Below are positions 15,814 through 26,378 of a DNA stretch of 64,000 nt, piece after piece (the stretch's first letter is position 1; every line of letters starts with the position of its first letter). Origin of the DNA: Limnohabitans sp. Rim11 (GTDB taxonomy: Bacteria; Pseudomonadota; Gammaproteobacteria; Burkholderiales; Burkholderiaceae_C). The stretch is taken from positions 1 to 64,000 of the forward strand of contig NZ_CXOM01000007.1 of the NCBI RefSeq assembly GCF_001269365.1, in the 5' to 3' direction. The translations under genes and the position numbers were made by a program. The notes under the pieces are model-generated. The model did no database searches and was not told the DNA's origin. It was given only the letters and a program-made list of their open reading frames with translations.

Positions 15814-16602
15814 ATGACTGAAATATCCCAAACTGCCAGTACACCTGTCCTTCATATTAGGGCAGGTATTGCCACCATCACCCTGAACAGGCCAGCTCAA
15901 CGCAATCGTCTAGAAAACGAAGACTTGCAAACTTTGTTGGCACAGTTTCAACAAGTGAACGACGATCAGACGGTTCGCGTACTGGTTCTCACTGCCAACA
16001 CTCAGGGCCAGCCCAAGCCTGTGTTCTGTGCCGGTTATGACATCGGCGGCTTTGACGAGCAAGGACAAGGCGCAACGTCATTCGAAAGAGTGCCAGAAGC
16101 CTTGGCAGTGTTGCGACCCATCACCATTTGCGCCTTGAATGGCAGTGTGTATGGCGGCGCAACAGACATTGTGTTGGCTTGCGATTTGCGCATTGGGCTA
16201 CAAGGTATTGAGTGGCGCATGCCAGCCACAGCCATTGGTTTGCATTACTACCCCAGTGGTTTGGCGCGATACATCGATCGAATGGGTTTATCGGCTACCA
16301 AGCGGGCCTTCCTGACTGCGCGGCCCTTTACATGGCAGCAGCTGGACAAGCTGGGTTTGTTTGAAGACTTTGTTGCAGCCGACGAATGGCAAGATGGTTT
16401 GAACCGATTGACACAAGACATCATTGCCCTTGCACCCATGGCGTCCGAGGAAACCAAGAAGTCGATTAATGAAATTGCCACTGGCCTGGGCGATGAATCG
16501 GTTCTGCGTTCGCGCGTTGAGCGAACAAGCCTCAGCGAAGATTTTGCAGAAGGTCGGGCCGCTTTTGCCGAAAGGCGAAAACCGGTTTTTCGAGGTAGGT
16601 AA
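15814..16602 (+). CDS. Enoyl-CoA hydratase/isomerase family (crotonase) protein
   Basis: 262 residues with the crotonase fold: ITLNRPAQRNRLENEDLQTL at the N-terminus, the oxyanion-hole segment FCAGYDIGGF, and ALNGSVYGGATDIVLACDLR. The second oxyanion glycine is present (YGGA). The usual hydratase glutamates are not obvious, so hydratase, isomerase or hydrolase activity cannot be chosen. Two starts are possible: ATG 15814 (used here) and ATG 15781, which has AGGA directly against it. It is divergent from the DUF4160/DUF2442 operon and convergent with the RND pump. Confidence 0.8.
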   Translation: MTEISQTASTPVLHIRAGIATITLNRPAQRNRLENEDLQTLLAQFQQVNDDQTVRVLVLTANTQGQPKPVFCAGYDIGGFDEQGQGATSFERVPEALAVLRPITICALNGSVYGGATDIVLACDLRIGLQGIEWRMPATAIGLHYYPSGLARYIDRMGLSATKRAFLTARPFTWQQLDKLGLFEDFVAADEWQDGLNRLTQDIIALAPMASEETKKSINEIATGLGDESVLRSRVERTSLSEDFAEGRAAFAERRKPVFRGR

Positions 16603-16616
16603 ATCAGTCAACGCGA

Positions 16617-16655
16617 ATGGCGGCATGGCCCTCGTAATCGAGGTTGTGCCGCCAT
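16617..16655. terminator. Long hairpin between convergent genes
   Basis: ATGGCGGCA (16617-16625) pairs with TGCCGCCAT (16647-16655) and an inner CCTCG/CGAGG stem (16630-16634 with 16639-16643) closes it around TAAT. It lies between the convergent crotonase and RND genes. No T-run follows on either strand, so it may be a processing or 3'-protection hairpin more than a classical terminator. Confidence 0.5.
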
Positions 16656-16659
16656 CCGA

Positions 16660-19600
16660 TCAAAAATTGAAGCGCTGAGCCAGCTTCTGAAGGCGCCTCC
16701 CCCAGGCTTCTCTGGACAACTCGATGCTGTCATAAAAGCTTGGAATGACCAGTAGCGTCAGGATGGTTGATGTGATGGTACCGCCAATGATGGCCACGGC
16801 CATGGGCCTGTAAAACTCACTGCCTTCACCAATGCCAATGGCCACGGGCATCATGCCTGCAATCAATGCAAAAGTGGTCATGATGATGGGTCGTAGACGT
16901 TTGCGACCGGCCGCCATCAGCGCTTCTTCTCTGTCGACACCTTCAGACTCTAAATGCCTGGCCGCATCAAGCAACAAAATGGCATTCTTGGCCACCAAGC
17001 CCATGAGCATGATGACGCCAATCAAGCTCATGAGGTTGAGCGTGCCGCCGGTCATCAGGAGTGCCAGAACAACACCAATCAGCGACAAAGGCAAAGAGAA
17101 CATCACAGCCAAAGGCGCTGTGAACGAGCTAAATTGCATGACCAAAATAAAGTACATCAAGCCAATGCCCGAAATAAGCGCAATGCCCATTTGAGTAAAC
17201 ACTTCTTTTTGATCTTTGGAGGCGCCTTCTAGCTCTAAGCCATAGCCTTCAGGAAAGTTAATGCTCTTTGCAATTTTGAGTGCATCGGCGGTAACTTCGC
17301 CCGGTGAGCGACCTTGCGCATTGGCTGAGACACCGATGTTTCTTTTGCCGTCTGCATGCTCAATTTTGGAGGGGGCTTTGCCCATCGATACTTTTGCAAT
17401 TTGTGACAAAGGGATGACCGTGTTCATGCCGTTGACCGTAATGGGCAAGCGTTCAATGTTGGATGCGTTCATTCGATCTTCAGGTGCCAAACGAACGGCC
17501 ACATCGCGTGACTCACCCGTGGGGTCGACCCAATCGCCAACCTCAATGCCTGCAAACGCTACACGAAGCGCATTGGCCGTATCGGTGACAGAGATGCCCA
17601 GAGAGTTGGCCAAGCCACGGTCGAGCTCAATTTGCAATTCGTTTTGTGGATCTTGTTGAGACAAACCCACATCAACTGCGCCTGGCACTTGTCGCAACTT
17701 CTCCATGAATTCGCTGGTAATTTCTAAGAGCTTTCGCGAGTCGGTGCCGCTGAAGCTAATTTGAACGGGTTTGGCTGCGCCATTGGACAGATCGTCAAGC
17801 ACTGTGTATTCGGCGCCAACCAGCTGTGCTGTGCGCTTGCGCAGATCGATGGCTATTTCTTGCGCGGAGCGCTTGCGTTTGGTGCTTTCTCCAATGTCCA
17901 CATAGATTCGTCCACCACTTGGATTGACGTAGCTGTTGGTGGCTTTGGTCTCTGGAAGGCTTCTGGCCAAGACGGCTGCAGCTTCTAGCTTCATGCGGGA
18001 ATATTCAAGGTTGCTGCTGGAGGGCGATCTAACGTCAATGGCCAGTGTTTTGCCATCCGCTTTGGGCAAGAAACTGGAGCCTCCAAATTTGGCTTGCAAA
18101 AAAATTGCACTGAAAAAACTAATGACTGCAAAGGCAATCATCCAGCGACGGTGATGCAAGGCCCAAGCAATGACATTGCCATAGCGATCTGCCTGATGAT
18201 CAAACCAAGCATTGAATTGTTGTAATTTGAGGCTGATGCCTTTTTTTGTTTTGAGGTGCTCATTGGGTGGATCACCCCAGTAGGCAGACAGCATGGGGTC
18301 TAAGGTAAATGAGATCAAAAGACTGACCAATACCGAAGCCACGACTGTCAGGCCGAAGGGTCTGAACCATTCGCCAGATACGCCAGGCATGAAAGCCACA
18401 GGAATGAACACCGCCACAATAGAGAAAGTGGTGCCCATGACGGCCATGCCAATTTCGGCTGTGCCATTGAGGGCCGCAGTGCGGCGATCGGCGCCTCGTT
18501 CCATGTGCCGCACAATGTTTTCTCGAACCACAATGGCATCGTCAATGAGCACGCCGATGGCCAAAGAAAGGCCCAGCAAGCTCATGAAGTTCAAAGTGAA
18601 GCCACAAAGCCACACCGCAATGAACGCCGTAATGACGGACGTAGGCAAGGACAGTGCGGTAATCAGTGTGGAGCGCCATGAGTTCAAAAACACGTAGACC
18701 ACAAAGATGGTAAGGCCTGCACCAAAGATCAATGCATCCACCACATTGTTCAGGCTATTTTGAGCTTCTTTACCGCCGTCTTGGGTCACTTCCAAAACAG
18801 TGCCTTCTGGAAATGTTTTGTTGAGTTCAGCCACCAAGGCCCTGATTTGGTTGGCCGTACTGACGGTAGATGCATCGCGTGCCCGCGTAATGGCCAAGCC
18901 AACATTGGGCTTGCCGCTTCGAACGCTCAAGCCCGACATTTCTGCAAAACCATCTGACACGGTGGCAACCTGACCCAAACGAATGAGTTCGTTACCGTTA
19001 CGTTTGACAACAATTTGATTGAACTCAGCAGGCGTTTCGATGCGGCCCAACAAGCGAATGCTTTGATTTTCAAAAGCCCCCCGAACTTTGCCGACAGGTG
19101 CAGTCGCATTTTGTGTCCGCAAGGCGCTCACGACTTCAGTGACCGACAGGTTGACTTCTCGCAATTTTTGCGCGTGCAGTAAAACACTTAGTTCGCGGCG
19201 AAGCGCGCCATTGACGTTGACCTGTGCCACGCCTGGAAGGCCACGAAACTTGTCAGATATTTGATCTTCTGCCAGCCGCGAAATTTCGGCATGACTTTGG
19301 CTTGAAGAAGACAAGGCCAGTTGCATGATGGGTTGTGCAGCTGGGTCAATTCGCAAAATAACAGGTTCGCGAATTTCTGTTGGCAATTTGTACCGAATTT
19401 TGCCGATGGCATTGCGCACCTCATCAGTGGCCTCCACCATGTTCTTTTTAAATTCAAAGAACACCAAGATGTTGGCGTTGCTTTCGTTGGCAGTGCCGCG
19501 CAATTCCTTGATGCCGTTGACCGACTGCAAAGCTTTTTCGACACGGTTGAGGACTTCGCGCTCGACGGTGTCTGGCGATGCACCAGGGTAGACAATGTCG

Positions 19601-19740
19601 ACGACCAACAAGGGCACATCGACATCTGGAATTTGGTTGACCTTGAGTTTTTTCAATGCCATGAGCCCTGCGGCCATGAGCATCAACAAAATGACAACCG
19701 TGACAATCGGTTTTTTGACGCTGAAGTTAGACAGAAACAT
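16660..19740 (-). CDS. RND efflux transporter, HAE1 type
   Basis: 1026 residues, the usual size for AcrB/MdtB-type inner-membrane pumps. Starts MFLSNFSVKKPIVTVVILLM (TM1), contains IPDVDVPLLVVDIVYPGASP, the TM4 proton-relay acidic pair region LLGLSLAIGVLIDDAIVV, GMMPVAIGIGEGSEFYRPMA and the C-terminal GGTITSTILTLLVIPSFY. It couples proton influx to drug or solvent export through the periplasmic adaptor encoded 2 bases upstream. No outer-membrane TolC-like gene is in the window, so an external partner channel is expected. Specificity unknown. Confidence 0.92.
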   Translation of the reverse strand: MFLSNFSVKKPIVTVVILLMLMAAGLMALKKLKVNQIPDVDVPLLVVDIVYPGASPDTVEREVLNRVEKALQSVNGIKELRGTANESNANILVFFEFKKNMVEATDEVRNAIGKIRYKLPTEIREPVILRIDPAAQPIMQLALSSSSQSHAEISRLAEDQISDKFRGLPGVAQVNVNGALRRELSVLLHAQKLREVNLSVTEVVSALRTQNATAPVGKVRGAFENQSIRLLGRIETPAEFNQIVVKRNGNELIRLGQVATVSDGFAEMSGLSVRSGKPNVGLAITRARDASTVSTANQIRALVAELNKTFPEGTVLEVTQDGGKEAQNSLNNVVDALIFGAGLTIFVVYVFLNSWRSTLITALSLPTSVITAFIAVWLCGFTLNFMSLLGLSLAIGVLIDDAIVVRENIVRHMERGADRRTAALNGTAEIGMAVMGTTFSIVAVFIPVAFMPGVSGEWFRPFGLTVVASVLVSLLISFTLDPMLSAYWGDPPNEHLKTKKGISLKLQQFNAWFDHQADRYGNVIAWALHHRRWMIAFAVISFFSAIFLQAKFGGSSFLPKADGKTLAIDVRSPSSSNLEYSRMKLEAAAVLARSLPETKATNSYVNPSGGRIYVDIGESTKRKRSAQEIAIDLRKRTAQLVGAEYTVLDDLSNGAAKPVQISFSGTDSRKLLEITSEFMEKLRQVPGAVDVGLSQQDPQNELQIELDRGLANSLGISVTDTANALRVAFAGIEVGDWVDPTGESRDVAVRLAPEDRMNASNIERLPITVNGMNTVIPLSQIAKVSMGKAPSKIEHADGKRNIGVSANAQGRSPGEVTADALKIAKSINFPEGYGLELEGASKDQKEVFTQMGIALISGIGLMYFILVMQFSSFTAPLAVMFSLPLSLIGVVLALLMTGGTLNLMSLIGVIMLMGLVAKNAILLLDAARHLESEGVDREEALMAAGRKRLRPIIMTTFALIAGMMPVAIGIGEGSEFYRPMAVAIIGGTITSTILTLLVIPSFYDSIELSREAWGRRLQKLAQRFNF

Positions 19741-19742
19741 TT

Positions 19743-20897
19743 TTAGGAACCCACTTTGCCAGCTGTCTCAGCACGCAGGGTGTAGGCCTGACCGTCTTTC
19801 AAAGAGCTTCCCGAATTGCGAAGGATCTTGTCGCCTGCAGCCAAGCCTGATTGAACGACCCACTGTCCTAGCCGAGTATCGCGATCGCCAATCTCAATGC
19901 TTCGCTTGTTGATTTTTGTGCCATCCAACACCCATGCAAAAACTTTGTCACCTTCCCGTCTAAGGCTACTTTCAGACACCATGACTGCAGGTTTGACTTG
20001 GGTTTCAATGACACCTTCTGCGTACAGACCCACCACTGGGGGGCGGTCTTTGCCGCTCATTTCAACAATCACCGCAACCTGTCGGGTAATTGGGTTGGCC
20101 GCACTGTCAATGCGCTTGACAGTTCCTTTGTTGCCCAATTGATCGCCTGATTGAGCCATGCCATTGATTCGAAAGTTAACGCGTTGCCCCACTTTGACCA
20201 CGCTCATTTGGTCTGCAGGAACTTGGCCCTCAAATCGCATGCTGCTGGGGTCAATCACTTGAATGAGCTCCTTGCCAATTTGGGCGGTATCGCCGGCAGA
20301 AGCCTTTTTAGCGCTCACAACGCCATTGAAAGGTGCACGAACTTCGGTTCTTTCGAGTTGTTGTTTGGCAGCCGCCACACGCGCTTTGCTGGCTACAGAT
20401 TCACTTTGAGCAGCGTTGCGCTTGATTTCTGATTCCTCAAGCCCTTGCGTTGACACCATGCCCTGCGCTTGCAAAGACTTCATGCGTTGAAACTGTCGCT
20501 CTGCGCCATCCAAAGATTGTGCGGCGGCTCTGAATGACTCTTCTGCTGACTGGAGGTTGTCACGCAAGACAGTGCTATCAAGGGTCACTAGCAGATCGCC
20601 TTTGCGAACTGCTTCACCGTTTTCTTTGTGCACTTTCACGACCATGGCGCTGACCTCGGCACGCAAGTCGGCGCGAAGTTCGGCTTGCAAGGATCCCGAA
20701 ATGACGGGGCCTGTACCATGATCACTTGTGCCCATTTGAACAATATCTTCATTGCCTAAGCTCAGGGCAACAGATTCAGTTGATTTGTTGGTGTCTTCAG
20801 CGGGCTTATTGCAAGCTAGCAAAAAAAGACTGAGCGAAAGGCAGGATGCAAGTCCAACGGGTTTAAATAAGCTAGCCCAAAAGGATGAACGCAACAT
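19743..20897 (-). CDS. RND efflux periplasmic adaptor (MFP), lipoprotein
   Basis: 384 residues. Lipobox SLFLLAC (lipid Cys ~29) anchors it to the inner membrane. Then lipoyl half-motif [20 protein letters not shown], a coiled-coil hairpin of ~70 residues ([36 protein letters not shown]), the second half [14 protein letters not shown], and beta-barrel and membrane-proximal domains. It links the RND pump to an outer-membrane channel. First gene of the two-gene pump operon; divergent from modB across about 93 bases. Confidence 0.9.
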   Translation of the reverse strand: MLRSSFWASLFKPVGLASCLSLSLFLLACNKPAEDTNKSTESVALSLGNEDIVQMGTSDHGTGPVISGSLQAELRADLRAEVSAMVVKVHKENGEAVRKGDLLVTLDSTVLRDNLQSAEESFRAAAQSLDGAERQFQRMKSLQAQGMVSTQGLEESEIKRNAAQSESVASKARVAAAKQQLERTEVRAPFNGVVSAKKASAGDTAQIGKELIQVIDPSSMRFEGQVPADQMSVVKVGQRVNFRINGMAQSGDQLGNKGTVKRIDSAANPITRQVAVIVEMSGKDRPPVVGLYAEGVIETQVKPAVMVSESSLRREGDKVFAWVLDGTKINKRSIEIGDRDTRLGQWVVQSGLAAGDKILRNSGSSLKDGQAYTLRAETAGKVGS

Positions 20898-20990
20898 GGC
20901 AACTCCGAGTACGAAAAAAGTACTGGAATTACATCACGAAAATTCAAGCTAGCGAAGTCTGTATGGAGAGTTAGACGTAAACTTGCGCAC

Positions 20991-21671
20991 ATGATTTTGA
21001 CGCCCGATTCTTGGCAAGCCATTCAATTGACAGTGGCTTTGGCCACATCAACCACCGTGATCTTGTTGATCTTGGCCACGCCATTGGCCTGGTGGCTGTC
21101 GCAAACTCAGTCTGTGTGGCGTGCACCCATTCATGCGCTGGTCACTTTGCCCTTGGTGCTTCCGCCTTCGGTCTTAGGCTTTTATTTGCTCATCGTGATG
21201 GGGCCACAGGGACCCTTAGGACAGTTCACGCAGGCCATGGGTTGGGGTGTTTTGTCTTTCACATTCACTGGCTTGTTGATAGGTTCTATCTTGTTCTCCT
21301 TGCCCTTTGCGGTACAACCGTTACAGCACGCCTTTGATGCCATCGGATCACGACCCATGGAGGTTGCAGCCACTTTGCGTGCCAGCCCCTTAGATGCTTT
21401 CTTTTCTGTGGCCTTACCTTTGGCCAAGCCCGGTATGGTGACGGCGGCTATTTTGAGCTTTGCCCACACCGTGGGTGAATTTGGTGTGGTGCTGATGATT
21501 GGCGGCAACATCCCTGGCAAAACACGGGTGGTGTCGACAGAAATTTACGGGCATGTTGAGGCCATGGAATATGCGCAAGCGCATGTGTTGGCTGCAGGCA
21601 TGTTGGTCTTTTCTTTTGTGGTCTTGTTGGCGTTGGCGTTAACGAATCGCCGTCAAAGGCAGGTGGTATGA
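20991..21671 (+). CDS. modB: Molybdate ABC transporter permease
   Basis: 226 residues with five or six membrane spans (e.g. 12-34, 46-68, 80-104, 128-150, 195-217). The EAA loop that docks the ATPase is [20 protein letters not shown] followed by [20 protein letters not shown], typical of ModB. The gene overlaps modC by ATGA. There is no modA binding-protein gene in front or behind, which is unusual; the receptor may be encoded elsewhere. The upstream neighbour is the divergent RND operon. Confidence 0.88.
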   Translation: MILTPDSWQAIQLTVALATSTTVILLILATPLAWWLSQTQSVWRAPIHALVTLPLVLPPSVLGFYLLIVMGPQGPLGQFTQAMGWGVLSFTFTGLLIGSILFSLPFAVQPLQHAFDAIGSRPMEVAATLRASPLDAFFSVALPLAKPGMVTAAILSFAHTVGEFGVVLMIGGNIPGKTRVVSTEIYGHVEAMEYAQAHVLAAGMLVFSFVVLLALALTNRRQRQVV

Positions 21672-22765
21672 ACAGCCTTCACCTGCACATTCAATTGAAC
21701 CGATCAGCTTTCAAGCTGGATGTAGACCTTCAATTGCCTGGGCAGGGTATTACCGCTATTTTTGGTCCGTCTGGATCTGGCAAAACAACATTGCTGCGAG
21801 CTGTTGCGGGTTTAGAAAAAAACCAGCTTGGCCGCATTCAAATTGGCCCGCACGTTTGGCAAGATACGCATCAAGGCATTGATCTGCCGACTTGGCAACG
21901 ACCTATGGGCTATGTATTTCAGGAATCAAGTTTGTTGCCCCACCTCCGTGTGAGCGATAACCTCAATTTCGGATTGAAGCGCGCCTTGAAATCGGCTGGC
22001 AATGCCCAGTCAGATGCAGCCAGAGCACTCCAAGCTTCCATCGAACTTTTGGGTATTGGCAGTTTGTTACAACGCATGCCCCATCAGCTTTCAGGCGGTG
22101 AGCGTCAGCGAGTCGCCATTGCCAGAGCCATTGCCATGCAACCTCAATTGCTCTTGATGGACGAGCCCTTGGCGTCACTGGATGCCGCGCGTCGCCAAGA
22201 GATTTTTCCTTGGCTTTCAAAGCTGCGTGATGAACTCAAGATGCCGATGTTGTACGTCACGCATTCAGCAGATGAAGTCGCACGTTTGGCAGACCATTTG
22301 GTGGTGCTCGATAAGGGAAATGTCAAAGCGCAAGGTCCGGTGAGTACCGTACTGACGCAAGTGGTGAACCCTGTTGTGGTGGGTGAAGATGCTGGCGCCT
22401 TGATTGCAGGGCACATTGGCCAGGTAGATACGCAATGGCATTTGTCGCGTGTCGACTTTGATGGGGGTTTCCTGTGGATGCGTGATGCAGGCCTGCATGT
22501 CGGCAAAGCAGTACGCATTCGCATCTTGGCGCGCGATGTCAGTTTGGCCACCACCGAGCCGCAAAACACCAGCATTCAAAACCAACTGCGCAGCAGCATT
22601 CAAAGCATTACGCCTGATGCACATCCTTCTCAGGTGATGGTGGTTTTAAAGTGTGGCGCCGAAGAGGTGTTAGCCCGAGTCACAAAGCGGGCGGTGGAAG
22701 AGCTAGCCCTGCAGGTGGGCCAGACAGTGTGGGCGCAAGTGAAGTCTGTAGCCTTGGTGGCTTGA
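21668..22765 (+). CDS. modC: Molybdate ABC transporter ATP-binding protein
   Basis: 365 residues. ABC ATPase domain: Walker [10 protein letters not shown] (~33-41), Q-loop [10 protein letters not shown], signature [16 protein letters not shown], Walker [12 protein letters not shown], and the H-loop TH in [13 protein letters not shown]. The C-terminal ~110 residues, ending [15 protein letters not shown], are the TOBE/Mop molybdate-sensing domain. It energises ModB, and the TOBE domain suggests inhibition by internal molybdate. A molybdenum supply fits the IorAB-type enzyme encoded 8 kb upstream. Confidence 0.92.
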   Translation: MNSLHLHIQLNRSAFKLDVDLQLPGQGITAIFGPSGSGKTTLLRAVAGLEKNQLGRIQIGPHVWQDTHQGIDLPTWQRPMGYVFQESSLLPHLRVSDNLNFGLKRALKSAGNAQSDAARALQASIELLGIGSLLQRMPHQLSGGERQRVAIARAIAMQPQLLLMDEPLASLDAARRQEIFPWLSKLRDELKMPMLYVTHSADEVARLADHLVVLDKGNVKAQGPVSTVLTQVVNPVVVGEDAGALIAGHIGQVDTQWHLSRVDFDGGFLWMRDAGLHVGKAVRIRILARDVSLATTEPQNTSIQNQLRSSIQSITPDAHPSQVMVVLKCGAEEVLARVTKRAVEELALQVGQTVWAQVKSVALVA

Positions 22766-22774
22766 ACAGGCTGA

Positions 22775-23176
22775 TTAGATTGCCTCAAACCAGTTGTCGA
22801 GTTTGAGTTTTGGAACACGCATAAATTCTTTGATGTTGTTCGTCACCAGTGTGCCGTCAATGCTAAGTGCTTGCGCTGCAATCAAGGTGTCCATGGGTCC
22901 TATCGACAGGCCTTGTTTTTCTAATGAAGCTCGCAGATCTGCATAAAACCAGAGGCACTGGCTGTCGAATGGAAGAATCTGCAATGGCGCCAAAAACATG
23001 TCTAGAGCTTTTCGATTCTTGGCAGACCCAGATTTGGCGACGCCATAAGCTAATTCGGAAGCAGCAATGCTGCTAATACCGACTTCGCCGGCTTTGTACT
23101 TGCGAAATTTTTCTAATACGTTGGGGGGGCGATTGTTGATGATGTAGATACACGTGTTGGTGTCTAGCAAAATCAC
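22775..23176 (-). CDS. vapC: VapC-type PIN-domain toxin
   Basis: 133 residues with the PIN nuclease acid residues in place: Asp5 (ILLDTN), Glu41 (SELAYG) and Asp96 (GPMDTLIAAQ), plus TLVTNNIKEF. VapC toxins are Mg2+-dependent RNases that cut tRNA or rRNA. The start codon is GTG at 23176, overlapping the antitoxin TGA by four bases (GTGA), so translation is coupled. The stop lies 9 bases from the convergent modC stop. Confidence 0.92.
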   Translation of the reverse strand: MILLDTNTCIYIINNRPPNVLEKFRKYKAGEVGISSIAASELAYGVAKSGSAKNRKALDMFLAPLQILPFDSQCLWFYADLRASLEKQGLSIGPMDTLIAAQALSIDGTLVTNNIKEFMRVPKLKLDNWFEAI

Positions 23177-23406
23177 AATAAAACCTCAGGGCGAATTTGA
23201 TGTTCAGGCTGTTGTCGCTCTATCTTGAAGCCTGGCTCGAAATCGTTCAATGCGGCTTCAATCGTGATCCAGGGATCTTCGATCGGCATCAATAAAACGC
23301 CTTCACCCACACGTTTGATCACGACTTCTTTGGTGTTGAATCGGTATTCCTTTGGGAGGCGAACAGCCTGACTGCGACCCGTTTGAAATATTTTTGCAGT
23401 GTCCAT
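23173..23406 (-). CDS. vapB: VapB-type antitoxin (AbrB/SpoVT fold)
   Basis: 77 residues. MDTAKIFQTGRSQAVRLPKE is the swapped-hairpin AbrB-type DNA-binding domain; the C-terminal part (FEPGFKIERQQPEHQI) is the toxin-binding tail. The ATG at 23406 has an AGGAG site 7 bases upstream; the longer frame to 23457 lacks one. Binds VapC and represses the operon, probably at the inverted repeat near 23444. Confidence 0.9.
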   Translation of the reverse strand: MDTAKIFQTGRSQAVRLPKEYRFNTKEVVIKRVGEGVLLMPIEDPWITIEAALNDFEPGFKIERQQPEHQIRPEVLL

Positions 23407-23443
23407 GTTGGCTCCTGTGGGTGTTAAATGTTGGTATGTATCA

Positions 23444-23457
23444 ATGATATGCATCAT
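23444..23457. promoter_or_regulatory. Candidate VapB operator
   Basis: ATGAT (23444-23448) and ATCAT (23453-23457) form a short inverted repeat around ATGC, 38 bases before the vapB start. Position fits autoregulation. Short arms, so weak evidence. The remaining stretch to the sbp start (23458-23601) shows no clear further motif. Confidence 0.35.
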
Positions 23458-23601
23458 ATGTCACTTCACTTGAATTCGGTCATACCTTGCCTTGCGATGT
23501 CATCTTTATATGACGGATATGCATAAACAAACAACAAATGATTCGTTTGAGTTTTGAGGATGGGCTCAGACAATCACGTCCTTACTCATTTGAGACCCAC
23601 C

Positions 23602-24594
23602 ATGACCAAAATCAAATCCATTGCCGCCGCCACCTTGCTGGCCGTTTCTGGCCTCAACGTATCCGCTCAAACTTTGCTGAATGCCTCCTACGACGTGGCC
23701 CGCGAGTTTTACAAAGACTACAACGCCGCCTTCATTGCCAATTACAAAAAGACCACAGGCAAAGACGTCAAGATTGATCAGGCCCATGGTGGCTCTAGTG
23801 CACAAGCTCGCGCTGTGAACGATGGCTTGGATGCCGATGTGGTGACCATGAACACCACCACTGACATCGACTTTCTGGCCAGCAAAGGCATCGTGGCTGC
23901 CGATTGGAACAAACGCTTTCCACACGCAGCGTCGCCCACCAGCTCCACCATGTTGTTCTTAACACGCAATGGCAATCCCAAAAATATCAAAGACTGGGAT
24001 GACTTGATCAAGCCTGGCATTCAGGTCATTGTGGTCAACCCTAAAACCGGTGGCAACGGCCGCATGGCCTACATGGCTGCTTGGGGCTATGTGCGTAAAA
24101 AGGGCGGTAGCGATGCCGATGCTGCAGCCTTCGTCGCCAAGCTCTACAAAAACGTGCCTGTTTTGGCCAAGGGTGGTCGCGATGCCACCACCATCTTCTT
24201 GCAGCGCAATATTGGCGATGTACTGGTCACGTTTGAATCAGAAGTGATTTCTGTCGACAACGAATTTGGTGCCGGCAAGGTCGATGCCATTCACCCTTCT
24301 ATTAGCATCGTGGCCGAAAACCCAGTGGCCGTTGTAGAGCGCACTGTGGCTAAAAAGGGCACAGGCGATTTGGCCAAGGCCTATTTGAACTACCTCTATT
24401 CCGATGAAGCGCAAGAGATTGCTGCCAAGCACGCCTTGCGTCCCAGCAATCCAGCCATCTTGAAAAAATACAGCAAGACCTTCAAGCCTTTGCAGTTGTT
24501 CACTGTGAACGAAGTATTTGGCTCTTTCGCTGAAGCGCAAAAAGTGCACTTCAACGATGGCGGCCAGTTCGACAAGTTGTACACCGTTAAGTAA
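23602..24594 (+). CDS. sbp: Sulfate/thiosulfate-binding periplasmic protein
   Basis: 330 residues with a cleavable signal (TKIKSIAAATLLAVSGLNVS then AQ). Diagnostic blocks of the sulfate-binding family: LLNASYDVAREFYKDYN, DQAHGGSSAQARAV, DADVVTMNTTTDIDFLA, VVNPKTGGNGRMAYMAAWGY, and FESEVISVDNEFG. It captures sulfate (possibly thiosulfate) and delivers it to CysTWA, encoded directly downstream (3-base gap). ATG at 23602 is preceded by GAGACC; an earlier in-frame start at 23554 would spoil the signal peptide. Confidence 0.93.
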   Translation: MTKIKSIAAATLLAVSGLNVSAQTLLNASYDVAREFYKDYNAAFIANYKKTTGKDVKIDQAHGGSSAQARAVNDGLDADVVTMNTTTDIDFLASKGIVAADWNKRFPHAASPTSSTMLFLTRNGNPKNIKDWDDLIKPGIQVIVVNPKTGGNGRMAYMAAWGYVRKKGGSDADAAAFVAKLYKNVPVLAKGGRDATTIFLQRNIGDVLVTFESEVISVDNEFGAGKVDAIHPSISIVAENPVAVVERTVAKKGTGDLAKAYLNYLYSDEAQEIAAKHALRPSNPAILKKYSKTFKPLQLFTVNEVFGSFAEAQKVHFNDGGQFDKLYTVK

Positions 24595-24597
24595 TTC

Positions 24598-25464
24598 ATG
24601 CTGTCTCGTTCCGCTGCGGCGGCGCCTGCCAAGCGCAGAGCGCCCGCCCGGGTTTTACCCGGTTTTAACATCACCTTGGGGTACACCTTGATGTACCTCT
24701 GCTTGATTGTGCTCATTCCATTGTCGGCACTGGTGTTCAAAACGTTCACACTCACGTGGGATCAGTTTTGGGCAGCAGTCACAGGCCCTCGCGTGATGGC
24801 TTCTTACCGCCTCACCTTTGGTGCCTCATTAATTGCGGCACTGGTCAACGTGGTGTTTGGTTTGTTGGTGGCTTGGGTGCTGGTACGTTATCAGTTCTTT
24901 GGCAAGAAAGTGGTGGACGCATTGGTCGATTTGCCATTTGCTTTGCCCACCGCAGTGGCCGGTATTTCTTTAACAGCCTTGTTGGCTGGCAATGGCTGGG
25001 TGGGCCAGTACCTAGAACCCCTGGGCATTCAACTGGCCTTCAACCCTAACGGCATTGTGATTGCGCTCATCTTCATCGGCTTACCCTTTGTGGTGCGTAC
25101 AGTGCAGCCCGTGCTGGAAGATGCAGAAAAAGAATTGGAAGAAGCCGCAACGTGCTTGGGTGCCTCACGTTGGCAAACTTTCAGCAAGGTCATCTTTCCT
25201 TCTATTGCGCCTGCCTTGCTCACAGGTTTTGCCATGGCCTTTGCACGAGGCATGGGCGAGTATGGCTCGGTCATTTTCATTGCGGGCAACATGCCCATGA
25301 TTTCTGAAATCACGCCGCTCATCATCATTGGCAAATTAGAGCAATACGACTATGCGGGAGCCACTGCAGTGGCCACAGTCATGTTGGTCATCTCCTTCAT
25401 CTTGCTCTTGATCATCAATGGCTTACAAGCCTGGCAGCGCCGTCACTCGGGAGCGGCCGTATGA
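24598..25464 (+). CDS. cysT: Sulfate ABC transporter permease CysT
   Basis: 288 residues, six membrane spans. [20 protein letters not shown] opens the first span; [20 protein letters not shown] and the EAA loop [20 protein letters not shown] (then [20 protein letters not shown]) are typical of CysT/CysU. Forms the transmembrane channel with CysW. Overlaps cysW by four bases. Confidence 0.93.
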   Translation: MLSRSAAAAPAKRRAPARVLPGFNITLGYTLMYLCLIVLIPLSALVFKTFTLTWDQFWAAVTGPRVMASYRLTFGASLIAALVNVVFGLLVAWVLVRYQFFGKKVVDALVDLPFALPTAVAGISLTALLAGNGWVGQYLEPLGIQLAFNPNGIVIALIFIGLPFVVRTVQPVLEDAEKELEEAATCLGASRWQTFSKVIFPSIAPALLTGFAMAFARGMGEYGSVIFIAGNMPMISEITPLIIIGKLEQYDYAGATAVATVMLVISFILLLIINGLQAWQRRHSGAAV

Positions 25465-26378
25465 GTATGAATTCGATTCGCCGCGCAGAAGCCGGCACCA
25501 CAGAGTCTGCATGGATGCGTTACATCCTCATTGGTATTTCGCTCGTCTTCTTGTTTCTGTTTTTGGTGTTGCCTCTGGCTGCAGTATTTGCAGAAGCATT
25601 GCGCAAAGGCTTTGATGCCTATTGGGAAGCGCTCAAAGAGCCTGATGCTTGGTCTGCCATTCGCTTGACCTTGATCACTGCCCTGATAGCAGTGCCCCTG
25701 AATTTGGTGTTTGGCATTGCCGCTGCTTGGTGTATTGCCAAGTACGAGTTCAGAGGCAAATCTGTGTTGACCACCCTGGTCGATTTGCCTTTCTCAGTGT
25801 CACCTGTGGTGGCCGGTTTAGTCTATGTGTTGATGTTTGGCGCACAGGGTTGGTTCGGTCCTTGGCTGCAAGAACACGATATCAAGATTATCTTTGCTGT
25901 ACCAGGCATTGTGTTGGCGACGGTGTTTGTTACGTTCCCTTTCATTGCGCGCGAATTGATTCCGCTCATGCAAGCGCAGGGCAATGAAGAGGAACAGGCC
26001 GCAATTGTGCTGGGTGCAACAGGCTGGCAAACATTCTGGTACGTGACCTTGCCCAACATCAAATGGGGTTTGATCTACGGCGTCATTTTGTGCAATGCGC
26101 GTGCCATGGGTGAGTTTGGTGCGGTGTCGGTGGTGTCAGGTCACATTCGCGGCCAGACCAACACCATGCCTTTGCACGTTGAAATTTTGTACAACGAATA
26201 CCAATCGGTGGCCGCCTTTGCGGTTGCGTCTTTGTTGGCTTTGCTGGCGCTGGTTACATTGGTAATCAAGTCGGTGGCCGAGTGGCGCCACGAACGCGAG
26301 ATGAAAGCCATTGGCGATTTGTCACCAGAAAATACCAAGGCAGCGCCTTTAGATCTGTCATTGAAAGCTGCATCATGA
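25461..26378 (+). CDS. cysW: Sulfate ABC transporter permease CysW
   Basis: 305 residues, six spans. Characteristic blocks: [20 protein letters not shown], then [20 protein letters not shown], and the EAA loop [20 protein letters not shown]. Pairs with CysT. The C-terminus carries a basic cytoplasmic tail ([10 protein letters not shown]). Overlaps cysA by four bases (ATGA), completing a coupled sbp-cysT-cysW-cysA operon. Confidence 0.93.
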   Translation: MSMNSIRRAEAGTTESAWMRYILIGISLVFLFLFLVLPLAAVFAEALRKGFDAYWEALKEPDAWSAIRLTLITALIAVPLNLVFGIAAAWCIAKYEFRGKSVLTTLVDLPFSVSPVVAGLVYVLMFGAQGWFGPWLQEHDIKIIFAVPGIVLATVFVTFPFIARELIPLMQAQGNEEEQAAIVLGATGWQTFWYVTLPNIKWGLIYGVILCNARAMGEFGAVSVVSGHIRGQTNTMPLHVEILYNEYQSVAAFAVASLLALLALVTLVIKSVAEWRHEREMKAIGDLSPENTKAAPLDLSLKAAS

